64,000 nt of DNA, taken from assembly GCA_963767685.1 (NCBI GenBank), contig CAVYEZ010000004.1, positions 1 to 64,000 on the forward strand. The letters run 5' to 3'. The notes under the pieces were generated by a model. It did no database searches. It saw nothing but the letters and a program-made list of their open reading frames with translations, and was not told the origin of the DNA. The position numbers were made by a program, and so were the translations under genes. This document shows positions 38,349-47,490 of the stretch, in pieces (within the stretch, counting starts at the first letter, position 1; each line of letters opens with the position of its first letter). The DNA is from Trebonia sp963767685 (lineage in GTDB: Bacteria > Actinomycetota > Actinomycetes > Streptosporangiales > Streptosporangiaceae).

Positions 38349-39212
38349 ATGAGCAGCCAACTTCCCGGAACCGCGCCGCCAGGCCCGCTACTTCCTGCGG
38401 GAAATCCCCGCATCGTCGGGATCGTCAACATCACCGAGGACTCGTTCTCCGACGGCGGCCGCTACCTCGGGCCCGCGGCCGCGGTCGCGCACGCCCGCAA
38501 CCTGCGAGCTGACGGCGCCGACATCATTGAGCTGGGCCCCGCCGCCAGCCACCCGGACTCGGCACCGGTCTCGGTCGCCGAGGAACGGCGGCGTCTTGCC
38601 CCTGTCCTTGAGCAGCTTGCCGCGGACGGGGTTCCCGTCTCGGTGGACTCGTTCCGCACCGAGACCCTCAGGTACGCCATGTCCGCCGGCGCGGCCTGTC
38701 TCAACGACATCCACGGATTCGGCGACCAGGACCTGTACCCGATCCTGGCGGCATCGCAGTGCCGGCTGGTCGTCATGCACGCCGTGCAGGCGGCCGGGCC
38801 CGCCACCCGGATGGTGACCGACCCGGCAGCGGTCAGGGACAGGATCTGCCGGTTCTTCGCCCGGCGGCTGGCCGCGCTGCAGGCCGCAGGCGTCGGCAGG
38901 GAACGGCTTGTGATCGACCCAGGGCTCGGCTACTTCGTGGGCAGCACCCCCGGGCCCTCGCTGGTGGCCCTGGCCGCGATCCGGGAGCTGAAGGCTGCCT
39001 TCGGCGTGCCGGTCCTGGTGTCGCCGTCGCGCAAGTCATTCCTGCGGGTGCTGACTGGCAGGGACGTCATCCGGTCCGGGCCGGCGACGCTCGCCGCGGA
39101 GATCTTCGCCGCCTGGCAGGGCGCCGACTACATTCGCACCCACGACGTCGCGGCCGCCCGCGACGCGTTCACCCTCCTGGCGGCCATTACCCGCGAGGCC
39201 AGCCAGGCTTAG
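38349..39212 (+). CDS. folP: Dihydropteroate synthase, Sul-like clade
   Basis: Intact 287-residue enzyme condensing p-aminobenzoate with dihydropterin pyrophosphate in folate synthesis. Motifs: GIVNITEDSFSDGGRYL, IIELGPAASHPDSAPVS, VPVSVDSFRTETLRYA, CLNDIHGFGDQDLYPIL, LVIDPGLGYF, VLVSPSRKSFLRVLTGR and ADYIRTHDV. The family normally reads GGESTRPG and NDVSG at two of these positions. GPAASHPD and NDI(H/R)GF are, from memory, those of the mobile sulfonamide-insensitive Sul1/Sul2 enzymes. No folB, folE or folK lies nearby, so this may be a second, non-housekeeping synthase. An IS remnant begins 31 bases after the stop. Confidence 0.88.
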   Translation: MSSQLPGTAPPGPLLPAGNPRIVGIVNITEDSFSDGGRYLGPAAAVAHARNLRADGADIIELGPAASHPDSAPVSVAEERRRLAPVLEQLAADGVPVSVDSFRTETLRYAMSAGAACLNDIHGFGDQDLYPILAASQCRLVVMHAVQAAGPATRMVTDPAAVRDRICRFFARRLAALQAAGVGRERLVIDPGLGYFVGSTPGPSLVALAAIRELKAAFGVPVLVSPSRKSFLRVLTGRDVIRSGPATLAAEIFAAWQGADYIRTHDVAAARDAFTLLAAITREASQA

Positions 39213-39243
39213 CCCCGCCCCGGGGCAGCAGTCCGCGGTCAGT

Positions 39244-39510
39244 TACGGCAGCTGTAGTTCGTGATCGTGCTGGTGGTTTCGCAGGTCGGGCGCGGGGGCG
39301 TGGTGATGGGCGGCTGCCGCCACCAGCCGCAGCTGGCGGCGGAGGAAGACCACCAGCAGGCCAAGCAGTGCTCCGGCCTCGACAAAGGCCAGGTCACCTG
39401 CTGGGCATCCTGGCACCGCTGGACCGCGCTCTGCCTGCTCGCCTACCCCACCAGCGTTGGAACGCCTACGCCGGCACCCCGCCTGATCACAACGGACTAC
39501 AGCTGCCGTA
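39244..39510. mobile_element. Insertion-sequence remnant 1 with intact terminal repeats
   Basis: The ends tacggcagctgtagttcg (from 39244) and, inverted, cggactacagctgccgta (to 39510) share 15 perfect bases plus a gtgatc extension. Inside, on the plus strand, fragments such as KQCSGLDKGQVTCWASWHRW and TALCLLAY resemble the C-terminus of IS701/IS4-type actinobacterial transposases. Only about 270 bases remain, so it is a non-autonomous internal-deletion derivative. It follows the Sul-like gene. Confidence 0.7.
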
Positions 39511-39608
39511 TCTGAGCTGGCTTCTTGCTGGCGCTGCGCCCCTGCGCCGCACTCGCGCCGGACGGCGGCCTTAAAGTGCCCACCGAGGAGCCGGTCATGG
39601 GTGGCTCG

Positions 39609-40259
39609 TTACAGCATGTCGCCGTTCCTCGGGAGGGCGGCCGGATCTTGGATCCCGAGGTGGTCGCAGAGCATCGTGGCGATGGAGCCGGCCCATCGTT
39701 GTCGTTCGGCTCGGGTCATGGTCCGGGTGGCGATGGCCTTTCCGGTGGCTTCGAGCGTCGTGATAAGCAGGTCGGCAGCGAAGCCGGCGTCGCCGGTTCG
39801 GCCTGATTCGGCGGCGAAGTCGCTGAACCGCCGGTGTACCTCCTCTTCGATGGGGTCACCGGGGTCGTGGCGGACGAAGACGCCGATCTCGTCGAGGACC
39901 GGGCCGATGCGTTGCGACTCTTCGGACTCGGTGGCGAAGAACCAGGCGGCGATGTCTGCGACCTTCTGGCGGGGCCCGCGCGCGGGGTCGTCGAGGATGG
40001 CCTGGACGTGTTCCCAGCCGCGCTCGATGGCGTCGTGGTGCAGCGCGAGGACCAGGGCGTGCTTATTGGGGAAGTACTGGTACAGGGAACCGACGCTGAC
40101 GCCTGCCTCGTCGGCGACAGCGGTGGTGGTGAACCCGAGGGCGCCGTCTTCGGCGAGAACACGAACCGCGGCCTGGAGGATGCGGGCCTGCATCTGGCGA
40201 GAGCGCTCCTGTTGTGGCTGCTTACGGGGCTTGAGCAGGCGTTCGGGCATGGGCGGCAC
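39609..40259 (-). CDS. TetR-family transcriptional regulator
   Basis: Intact 216-residue repressor. DNA-binding domain: ILQAAVRVLAEDGALGFTTT, AVADEAGVSVGSLYQYFPNK. The ligand domain is helical (IAAWFFATESEESQRIGPVL, FAADLLITTLEATGKAIATR). It is divergent from the ferredoxin/metallo-hydrolase pair, with a near-palindromic site between them (40286-40307), so it probably represses those genes and itself. Confidence 0.88.
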   Translation of the reverse strand: MPPMPERLLKPRKQPQQERSRQMQARILQAAVRVLAEDGALGFTTTAVADEAGVSVGSLYQYFPNKHALVLALHHDAIERGWEHVQAILDDPARGPRQKVADIAAWFFATESEESQRIGPVLDEIGVFVRHDPGDPIEEEVHRRFSDFAAESGRTGDAGFAADLLITTLEATGKAIATRTMTRAERQRWAGSIATMLCDHLGIQDPAALPRNGDML

Positions 40260-40285
40260 CCCGGAGGGAGAAATGCGAATGGATA

Positions 40286-40307
40286 AATGCGAAGGATAGT
40301 TCGTATT
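40286..40307. promoter_or_regulatory. Probable TetR operator
   Basis: aatgcgaa (40286-40293) and ttcgtatt (40300-40307) form an imperfect palindrome around ggatag, with an extra half-site aatgcgaa at 40272. It lies between the TetR start and the ferredoxin start. Confidence 0.55.
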
Positions 40308-40315
40308 CTACGGTT

Positions 40316-40579
40316 ATGGCAATCAGACCAGTGGTTGATCACGGGCGCTGCGAGGCGAAGCAGGCCTGTGTCGCGGTGTGTCCCAGCGACGTGTTCGAGG
40401 TGCGGCGCCTGGACCAGGCGGACTTCGAGCAGCTCAGCATGCTCGGCAAGCTCCGGACCAGCGCCCATCGGCGGATGACGGCGTACGCGGTGCGGGCCGA
40501 CCAGTGCCAGGAGTGCGGCAAGTGCGTGACCGCCTGCCCCGAGGGCGCCATCACGTTGGCAGAGGTCACGTCGCAATGA
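40316..40579 (+). CDS. Two-cluster [4Fe-4S] ferredoxin
   Basis: Intact 87-residue ferredoxin. The first cluster motif is CEAKQACVAVCP (Cys-x5-Cys-x3-Cys, one Cys fewer than the classical pattern, suggesting a 3Fe-4S or variant site as in 7Fe types). The second is the classical CQECGKCVTACPEGAI. An insertion between them (VRRLDQADFEQLSMLGKLRT) is unusual. Its stop overlaps the start of the metallo-hydrolase gene (ATGA), so the two are made together. Electron donor or acceptor in an unknown reaction. Confidence 0.88.
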   Translation: MAIRPVVDHGRCEAKQACVAVCPSDVFEVRRLDQADFEQLSMLGKLRTSAHRRMTAYAVRADQCQECGKCVTACPEGAITLAEVTSQ

Positions 40580-41360
40580 GCAGCTTCGCTGTCACCCGGG
40601 TGATCAACGCCTCGGTGCTGCTGGAGCTGCCCGGCGGGGCCGTGCTGACCGACCCGTTCTTCGAGCCGCCTTGGTACCTGCGATTCGACGAGCCTGTCGG
40701 TCTTTCGGCCGGGCAGCTGCCGCCGCTCGCCGCGCTGGTCGGTGGCCATCGGGTCGCCGATCACTGGCAGCCCCGGAGCCTTCGCTCCTACCCGTACCGA
40801 GAGGCAACACCCGTCTACGTGGCGAGCCGAGGCATGGCCCGCTCGGCCCGCCGGGCTGGATTCGGAACGGTCGAAGTCCTCCGATGGGGAGAGCGCCGGC
40901 GGCCGGTGAGCGACCTGGAGATCGTCTGCCTGCCCGGTGAGCGCGCGGGCGGGCTGCGCACGAACAGCTACCTGGTGTCCTCCGGCGGCATCAAGTATTC
41001 GTGGGCACCGAGGCCCGCGGCCTCGGCCCGATCCGGGCGGCGGCAGCGGCTCACCGAGTCGACGTGGCCATCCTCCCCATCAACGGCATCCGGCTTCTCG
41101 GCCAGCCGCTGGTGATGGACGCGTCCACCGCCGTCGAGGCAGCCAGGCTGCTCGGCGCCAGCGTGCTCATCCCGATCCACTTCTCCCAGCGGCCTATCCC
41201 GCCGGTCTTGCATCCCCGGTCCGGTCCTCGTGACCTGCCCGGCCGGACCGAGGGCGGACGCCACCTGTCCATCGACGTCATCGGCACAGGACAGCGACGA
41301 GTCATCGAGACGGCGGCACCTCACCGACCCGCCCCAGATTCCGAAGACCCCTACAGCTAG
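40576..41360 (+). CDS. Metallo-beta-lactamase-fold (UlaG-like) protein (one frameshift)
   Basis: About 260 residues. VINASVLLELPGGAVLTDPF is the first beta sandwich of UlaG-type metal hydrolases. The usual HxHxDH signature is reduced to GGHRVADHWQP. VYVASRGMARSARRAGFGTV and VLRWGERRRPVSDLEIVCLP follow. A missing base near 40997 shifts the frame to FVGTEARGLGPIRAAAAAH, VDVAILPINGIRL and MDASTAVEAARLLGASVLIP, IHFSQRP (a late metal His). It ends at 41360. Coupled to the ferredoxin. Confidence 0.78.
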
Positions 41361-41443
41361 TCACGCTGGTGTTGCCGAAGCGGCGGAGGACGTGGTTCTT
41401 GGCCCGAGCCACGAGGCCGGCCGCCGCCCCGATGATACGAAGG

Positions 41444-41590
41444 CGGCAGTTCGTGACCGTGGGGATGCTGGTACGGGTCAGCTGCACTGGTCGTCCTGGC
41501 GACCACCGCCGCCCGCACCGAGCTCACCAACGCTCGGCAATGCCTACGTCGAGACAGCACCATGATCCCAACGAACTACAGCTGCCGTAT
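41444..41590. mobile_element. Insertion-sequence remnant 2, related to remnant 1
   Basis: The right end gaactacagctgccgtat (41573-41590) matches the inverted left end of remnant 1 over 18 bases (cgaactacagctgccgta). The left end is degraded (cggcagttcgtgaccgtg from 41444, lacking ctgtag). Reading through it gives QLHWSSWR and PNELQLPYQ, similar to the transposase tail around remnant 1. The two remnants bracket the TetR, ferredoxin and metallo-hydrolase genes. Confidence 0.6.
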
Positions 41591-41638
41591 CAGTGCACCG
41601 CGGCCGCCGTAGCCGCACCAGCGAGAGGCCTGGGACCG

Positions 41639-42364
41639 ATGGACGGACGCGAAGAGGTCAGGTTCAGGAGCGACGTGACCGTCGAACTGATCAAGCACGC
41701 GGCTTCCGACGCCGACGTGCTGTGGGCGGCGCGGGTCTCGACGAAGGGGGAACAGTCGCTCGCAGAAGTCGAGGCCGACCCCGAGCGGTCCGAGGGCTTC
41801 ATCAACTTCCTGATGCGCAACCGCCACGGCACGCCGTTCGAGCATTCGTCGATGACGTTCTACGTGCGGGCGCCGATCTTCGTCTTGCGCGAGTTCATGC
41901 GGCACCGCACGTTCAGCTACAACGAGGAGAGCGGCCGCTACCGCAGGCTCGAGCCCGAGTTCTACGTGCCAGGATCCGCCCGCAAACTGGTCCAGCAGGG
42001 CAAGCCGGGCGCATACGAGTTCACCGATGGCACGCCCGCCCAGCACAAGCTGGTTGACGAGGCGGTGAGGAAGTCCTGTCGCACCGCCTACGCTGCCTAC
42101 CTGGAGATGCTCAATGCCGGGGTGGCGCGCGAGGTGGCCAGGACCGTGCTGCCCGTCGGGATCTACTCCTCCATGTACGCGACGTGCAACGCGCGGGCGC
42201 TGATGAACTTCCTTTCCCTGCGGCGGCGGAGCGAGGCCTCGACGTTTCCCTCGTTCCCTCAGCAGGAGATCGAGATGGTCGCCGAGTTGATGGAGGGCGA
42301 GTGGGCGCGCCTGATGCCGCTCACTCACGCCGCGTTCGAGCGCAACGGCCGCGTCTGCCCGTAA
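41639..42364 (+). CDS. thyX: Flavin-dependent thymidylate synthase
   Basis: Intact 241-residue ThyX converting dUMP to dTMP with FAD, NADPH and methylenetetrahydrofolate. The ThyX signature is MRHRTFSYNEESGRY; also VLWAARVSTKGEQS and FINFLMRNRHGTPFEHSSM. The start at 41639 (MDGREEVRFRSD) fits the family. A longer frame from 41369 runs through the IS remnant and is not coding. The C-terminus NFLSLRRRSEASTFPSFPQQ is complete. Confidence 0.95.
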   Translation: MDGREEVRFRSDVTVELIKHAASDADVLWAARVSTKGEQSLAEVEADPERSEGFINFLMRNRHGTPFEHSSMTFYVRAPIFVLREFMRHRTFSYNEESGRYRRLEPEFYVPGSARKLVQQGKPGAYEFTDGTPAQHKLVDEAVRKSCRTAYAAYLEMLNAGVAREVARTVLPVGIYSSMYATCNARALMNFLSLRRRSEASTFPSFPQQEIEMVAELMEGEWARLMPLTHAAFERNGRVCP

Positions 42365-42411
42365 ACCCCACCTCGTGTCACCAGGACAACGGCCAGGCAG
42401 GCGATGAGACG

Positions 42412-43249
42412 TCAGATGCGGTGGAGCAGCTCGGAAAGCAGCGTGCCGACCTGGGCGGCCTGGGCGCCGGTGGCGGCGAGCACGTCCTGGTGGTCGATCG
42501 GCCCGTCCGACAGGCCCGCCGCCTGGTTGCTGACCATGGAGATCCCGAGCACCTCCGCGCCGAGGTGCCTGGCCGCGATCGCCTCCATCACCGTGGACAT
42601 CCCCACGAGGTCGGCGCCGGCGGTCCGCAGCATCCGGATCTCGGCCGGCGTCTCGAAGTGGGGGCCGGGAAGCGCCGGCGTAGACGCCCTCGGCGAGTGA
42701 CGGGTCGAGTTCCCTCGCCAGGTCGCGCAACCGCCTGGAGTACACCTCTGTGAGGTCGGTGAACCGCGACGGGACCCGCGCCGGCAGCGGTCCCGAGAGA
42801 GGAGAGCGCCCGGTGAGGTTGATGTGGTCGCTGATCAGTACCGGCTGCCCGACCCGGTAGCCCGCGTTGATGCCACCCGCGGCATTGGTAAGCACGACGG
42901 CGCGGCAGCCTGCCGCGATGGCGGTGCGCACGCCATGCGTGACCGAGTGCGGGTCGTAGCCTTCAAAAAGGTGAATGCGCCCGAGGTACAGCAGCACCCG
43001 CCGCTGCCCTTTCTTGATATAGCGAACGGATGGTTCGTGACCCTTTACGCTCGGTTGCTTAAACCCGCCGAGTTCCGCGAGCGGCATTTCGACCTCGGCC
43101 GCGCCGATCGCGTCCGCGGCGGCCCGCCAGCCCGAGCCGAGCACCACGGCGGCATCGAAACCGTCGACGCCGGCCCGCTTGCGCAGGGCCGCCGCGCTCG
43201 CCTCCGCCTGGGCGAAGGGGTCCGCGTCCGGCATCGTTTCGTCACTCAC
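42412..43249 (-). CDS. Purine-nucleoside phosphorylase (one frameshift)
   Basis: Trimeric-type (PNP/punA-like) enzyme of purine salvage, about 275 residues. AAVVLGSGWRAAADAIGAAE, RVLLYLGRIHLFEGYDPHSV, AVVLTNAAGGINAGYRVGQP and SDHINLTGRSPL are in frame. An extra base near 42676 breaks the frame within YAALPGPHFETPAEIRML. The rest is LRTAGADLVGMSTVMEAIAA, GISMVSNQAAGLSD and DVLAATGAQAAQVGTLLSEL. Convergent with thyX. Confidence 0.9.
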
Positions 43250-43446
43250 AGGATCGATGATCCCACAGTTTGCCGATGCATGTCACGGTGCGTGTTATGA
43301 GCCTGTGATTAGAGTCACAGAATGCTAAGTATTACGTCCCGCCTTTCTTCGTGAAGTCGCGAGCGGCGGATGTTTCTTTCTGGCATCGTTGATCGGCAGC
43401 GGTAGATGGGTGCGGTATACGCACGACATGGACCGAAGGGACTGCG

Positions 43447-44263
43447 TTGTCACGACATCGATCAGCGATGCTGGCGGAACGGCCGCAAGCGTCGACGGGC
43501 GACACGCGGACTTACGGCATTGGCTCGGCTGGTACCGACCTTGACCTCGCCAGCACGCGCGCGAGTGCCACGGGCACGGGCTCGTTCGGGACCCGGAGCG
43601 CGCGCGAAGAAGCGCGGGCTGTTCCGGCGCAGCGGCATCGCGGTGCCCGCGGCGGGCCTCGCCCTGCTGCTCGTCGTCGTGGTCTGGGGCGCCGCCAAGG
43701 TGATGAACCCCCAGGGCACGGGCGCGAGCAGCCTCTTCCAGGCCATTGACGGCCTCGGCCACAGCGGCTCGGTCGCCCTGCTCGAGCAGGAGCGGCAGAC
43801 GCTGATCGAGATGACCGCCGCCGCCAAGACGCTGACGGTGGCGTCGAAGCCGGCGATGACCGATCCCGCAGCAGATCCTTGAGGCGCAGAACTCGAACAC
43901 CTCAAGCTCGAGCCAGACGACCGGCGGCACCGGCGTCGCCACCCTGGCCGCGCCCGCGGACCCGACCGCCGCGCAGGCGACCGCGAAGGCGATGCTCTCG
44001 AGCTTCGGCTTCGGTTCGACCAGTGGTCCTGCCTGTACTCCCTGTGGGAGCGCGAGAGCACATGGAACGTGTACGCGGAGAACGCGGCGTCCGGTGCCTA
44101 CGGCATTCCGCAGTCCCTGCCCGGAGACAAGATGGCCTCCGCCGGCGCGGACTGGCAGACCGACGCCGCCACCCAGATCAGGTGGGGCCTCGGCTACATC
44201 AAGTCCGTTTACGGCACTCCCTGCGGCGCCTGGCAGAACGAAGTGAACCTCGGCTACTACTAG
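43447..44263 (+). CDS. Exported transglycosylase-like (APF-type) protein 1 (frameshifted)
   Basis: Starts at TTG 43447 (MSRHRSAMLAERPQ). After a frame change near 43600 there is one hydrophobic helix (IAVPAAGLALLLVVVVWGA), a long helical region (LLEQERQTLIEMTAAAKTL) and a Ser/Thr/Ala linker. The C-terminal lysozyme-like domain reads WSCLYSLWERESTWNVYAEN, AASGAYGIPQSLPGDKMASA and WQTDAATQIRWGLGYIKSVY. The catalytic Glu is probably in WERESTW. About 270 residues. Paralogue of the protein at 48432. Frame changes also near 43870 and 44030. Confidence 0.75.
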
Positions 44264-44341
44264 TGAGCCAGGCCCGCCCACACCATGAGGTCGGCGCGCT
44301 GCGTATTTCCCTTCGCTCAAACGGCATTTCCAGCCGATGCA

Positions 44342-44382
44342 GGCGCCCGGGGCGGCGCGCCGTGCGCGCCGCCCCGGGCGCC
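44342..44382. terminator. Perfect 19-bp hairpin between convergent genes
   Basis: ggcgcccggggcggcgcgc (44342-44360) and its exact inverse (44364-44382) form a 19-bp all-GC-rich stem with a 3-nt loop (cgt). It lies between the APF-type gene (stop 44263) and the convergent permease (stop 44395), so it is a very strong bidirectional terminator. Confidence 0.85.
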
Positions 44383-44394
44383 GCCCTTGCGGGC

Positions 44395-46736
44395 TTACTC
44401 GAAGCGGACCGTGGACGGTGCCGTCATCCTGCGCAGCAGCGGCAGCGTCACCGTGATGACCCCGAAAGCGATCACCAGGCCGATGCCCATGATCGTGTAG
44501 TAGTCGCGGCCGAGTTGCGGGATCGCGGTACCGGCGGGCGCGAGCCGCAGGAACGCCAGTCAGCGAGGTCCCGTAGGCGATCGCGGCCGCGACCACGGTG
44601 GCGGCCACCAGCGGTACCGCGGCCTCGAGCAGGACGACGCGGGACAGCACGCTCACCGGGGTGCCGCTGACCCGCAGCAGGGTGAACGGGCGCTTCCGGT
44701 CGACGAGGCCGCCGCCGACCGTGACCGCCAGGCTGCACCCGGCCACGATCAGCGTGAGCGCGACCGCCGCGTACAGGATCCGCTCGAACAGCGCGGCGCG
44801 GGCGGTCCTGATCTGCAGGGTCTCGCCGAAGGTCCGCGGCGGCGTGGGCGATGCCCCGTAGCCGCCGCCGACCTGCGGCGGCGCGTGGACGGCGAGGTAG
44901 GTGCGGACCCGCTCAAGCGTCGCCGGGCTGTTCACCTTGACGAGGACCGTCTGCAGCGGCAGCTTCGTCAGGTTCCGGTGTACGCCGGGGTCGGTCGGGC
45001 TGACGAACGGCTTGGTCTGCCGTAGATCGGGTTGTCGTCGAAGAGCGAGTCATCGACGGTCTGCACCGCCTGCAGGCCGGGCGCGCACTGCCCGAGCGCC
45101 CCGATCGCGCGCATGCTCGCGCAGCTGACCGCGACCGTGTTGCTGTAGTACGCCTTCTGGTTGACCACGTTACCGCCGCTGCCCTGCCCGGCAGCTGGCC
45201 CGCGACCAGGCTGGCCATTGCCCGCCTTGCCGCCACCCCCGGGATGGGTTCCCCTGGGTGCCGCGCCCCCGCCGGCGCCGCTGTCCTGCTGCGGTGACAC
45301 GTACAGCGGGTAGACGGTGGCGCCGGGAATGGCGCTGATCCCGCTGATCAGCCGCTGGCCCGCCGCCGCGGGCAGCCCGACCTGGCCGATCAGGATGTTG
45401 CTGAGCGCCCCGGCGGTCGGCGTCTGACTCGGTCGCGTTCACGGCCGGCACCAGCGCGCCGACCATCGTGCCGAGGAAGACCGCGAGCACGAGGCCCGAT
45501 CACCGCGCGGAAGGCGCGCTTCGGGTTGTCGGCGAGCCGCCGGGCTGGCCAGCAGCGCCGATGACCCGCTGGCGGTCCTGCCGAAGAGCCGCGCCGCCTG
45601 CCCGGTGAGCCAGCGGGCCGGCGATCACCAGGCCGATCATCGTGAGGATCAGCCCGGGGTAGGCGGGCGCGCCGATGCTCTTGTGCGTGGTCTTGCTCAG
45701 GCCGTAGAGCGTACACGCCGAGGCCGATCACGAGCGCGACCGATCCGCCAGAACTCGGCGGCTTAGGGGTGGCGCGTCGGCTGACGCCGAGCGGGGAGAT
45801 CTGCACCCGGCGCAGCGACACCAGCGCGGCGACGGCCGCCGCGACCGGCACGCCGACGAGCATCGCGACGTAGCCGGCCGCGGTCGGGGTCAGGTCCGAC
45901 TCGAAGTACCGCGTGCCGACGAGCGCTGCCCCGGCGAGCGGCGGGCCTGACGAGCAGGAAGATGACGGTGCCGAGCACCGCGCCGAGGAACGCGCTGAGC
46001 ATGGCCTCGACCGATGGCGACGGTCCTGATGTCGGCCGGCGTCCCGCCGACGAGCCGGAGCGCGGCGAACCGCTCCTCGCGCCGGTCGGCGGCGAGCCTG
46101 GTGGCCGTGCTGATCAGCACCAGCATGGGGAACAGCACCGCGAGCACGCCGACGCCGAACGCGTACCGGAAGAACGGGGAGAACACCTCCTGCCCCGGCG
46201 CGCGGTTGATCGAGGTGACCCACTGGGTGCCGGGGATCGCGTTGAGCCGAGCGGTCGTGTGCCCGATGTAGACGGCCAGGTCGCCTGGCCCGCGTCGAGC
46301 CCGGCCTGGCCGATCGTGCCGATCAGTCGTGCCAGGGAACCGCGCGCCGAGCTGGTCGGCGGGCACCGTCTTGAGCAGCGCGGCCAGCGCGGGGGAGGCG
46401 TAGTAGTCGCCCGCGGGCGGGCAGCCGCGTGATGCCGGGCGGTACCGGCGCGTCCGGGCCGAGCGCCGCGACGTCGAGCCGGCTGATGGTCTGGCCCTGG
46501 TAGAAGTCCACGCTGTTGTTCCACAGCTCGCCGTGAGCCGGAAGCGTGGCGGGCACCGACGCGCCGTGCGTGCAGGACCAGCACGGCTGGTTGGCGTTGG
46601 CCTGGAAGGCGTGGAACTCGGCGAGCACGCCGAGGAGCAGCGCCACGCCGACGGCGACCGCGGCCGCGGTGATCAGCAGCCGGACCATGGCCTCGCGGCC
46701 GCTGCGCAGGGTGAGCTGCAGGCCGAGGCGAAGCAT
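44395..46736 (-). CDS. FtsX-type ABC exporter permease (many frameshifts)
   Basis: Large permease of about 780 residues starting at the ATG 46736 (MLRLGLQLTLRSGREAMVRL) in a TGATG overlap with the ATPase. The N-terminal helix is LLITAAAVAVGVALLLGVLA, followed by an external domain (NQPCWSCTHGASVPATLPAH). FtsX cores can be read in different frames: FAFGVGVLAVLFPMLVLIST with RREERFAALRLVGGTPADIR, and near the end ILYAAVALTLIVAGCSLAVT with RKRPFTLLRVSGTPVSVLSR and VRFE at the stop. Ten or more indels occur (many between 45400 and 46450). Partner of the ATPase upstream. Confidence 0.75.
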
Positions 46737-47490
46737 CAGTGCGCGCCCCTCGCGGCGGCGGACGACGAGCGCGGTGACCGTGGAGCGGTCGATGGCGGAG
46801 ACGAGGCCGTCGCGGACCATCGCCACGCGGTCGGCGTACGCCGCGATCCGCGCGTCGTGGGTGACGAGGACGACGCGTGGCGCCCTGCTCGCGGGCCAGC
46901 CCGGTCATCAGGTCCATGACCTTCTCGCCGGTCAGCGAGTCGAGCGAGCCGGTCGGCTCGTCGGCGAAGATGACCTTCGGCGCGAGCGCGAGCGCCCGGG
47001 CGACCGCGACCCGCTGCGCCTCGCCGCCGGAGAGCTCGCCGGTCCGCCGGCCGCCCTTGTCGCCGATGGCCGAGCCTGTCGAGCCAGGTGTCGGCGGTCT
47101 TGTAGGCCACCTTGCGCCTGGTGCGGTTGAGCAGCAGCGGCAGCGCCACGTTGTCGGCGGCGGTGAGCTCCGGCACCAGCTGCCCGAACTGGAACACGAA
47201 CCCGAACGCGGTGCGGCGCAGCTTGGTGCGGTCGGCCTCGCTCATCGTGTTCACCACCTGACCGTCGAACAGCACGTCGCCCCGCGTCCGGGGTGAAGAT
47301 GCCCGGCCAGGCAGTGCAGCAGGGTGGACTTGCCGGAGCCGCTCGGGCCCATGATCGCGAAGATCTCGCCCTGGCCGACGGTCACGTTCGCGCCGCGCAG
47401 CGCGGGGGTCTGGCCGAATGACTTGAAAACGCCGCGGGCCTCGATCAGGCTGCCGCGGCTCACGCTTGCGGGCACAGCAGGGGTGTTCAT
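46736..47490 (-). CDS. LolD/MacB-type ABC ATPase (frameshifted)
   Basis: The start at 47490 overlaps the PadR stop (TGATG). Walker A is IMGPSGSGKSTLLHCLAG. Two extra G residues near 47305 and 47282 shift the frame into DVLFDGQVVNTMSEADRTKL, FVFQFGQLVPELTAADNVAL. Further shifts near 47070 and 46875 spread RVAVARALALAPKVIFADEP, TGSLDSLTGEKVMDLM and TLVTHDARIAAYADRVAMVR over frames. It ends DRSTVTALVVRRREGRAH. About 250 residues, normal for the family. Confidence 0.82.

Noticed and set aside
38106..38360. N-terminal extension of the four-helix membrane protein
   Set aside because: The upstream frame is Arg/Ala-rich without helices and overlaps the divergent folP start region.
41369..41638. Long N-terminal extension of thyX
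   Set aside because: The extension is translation of an IS remnant; family alignment and the ATG at 41639 give the normal protein start.
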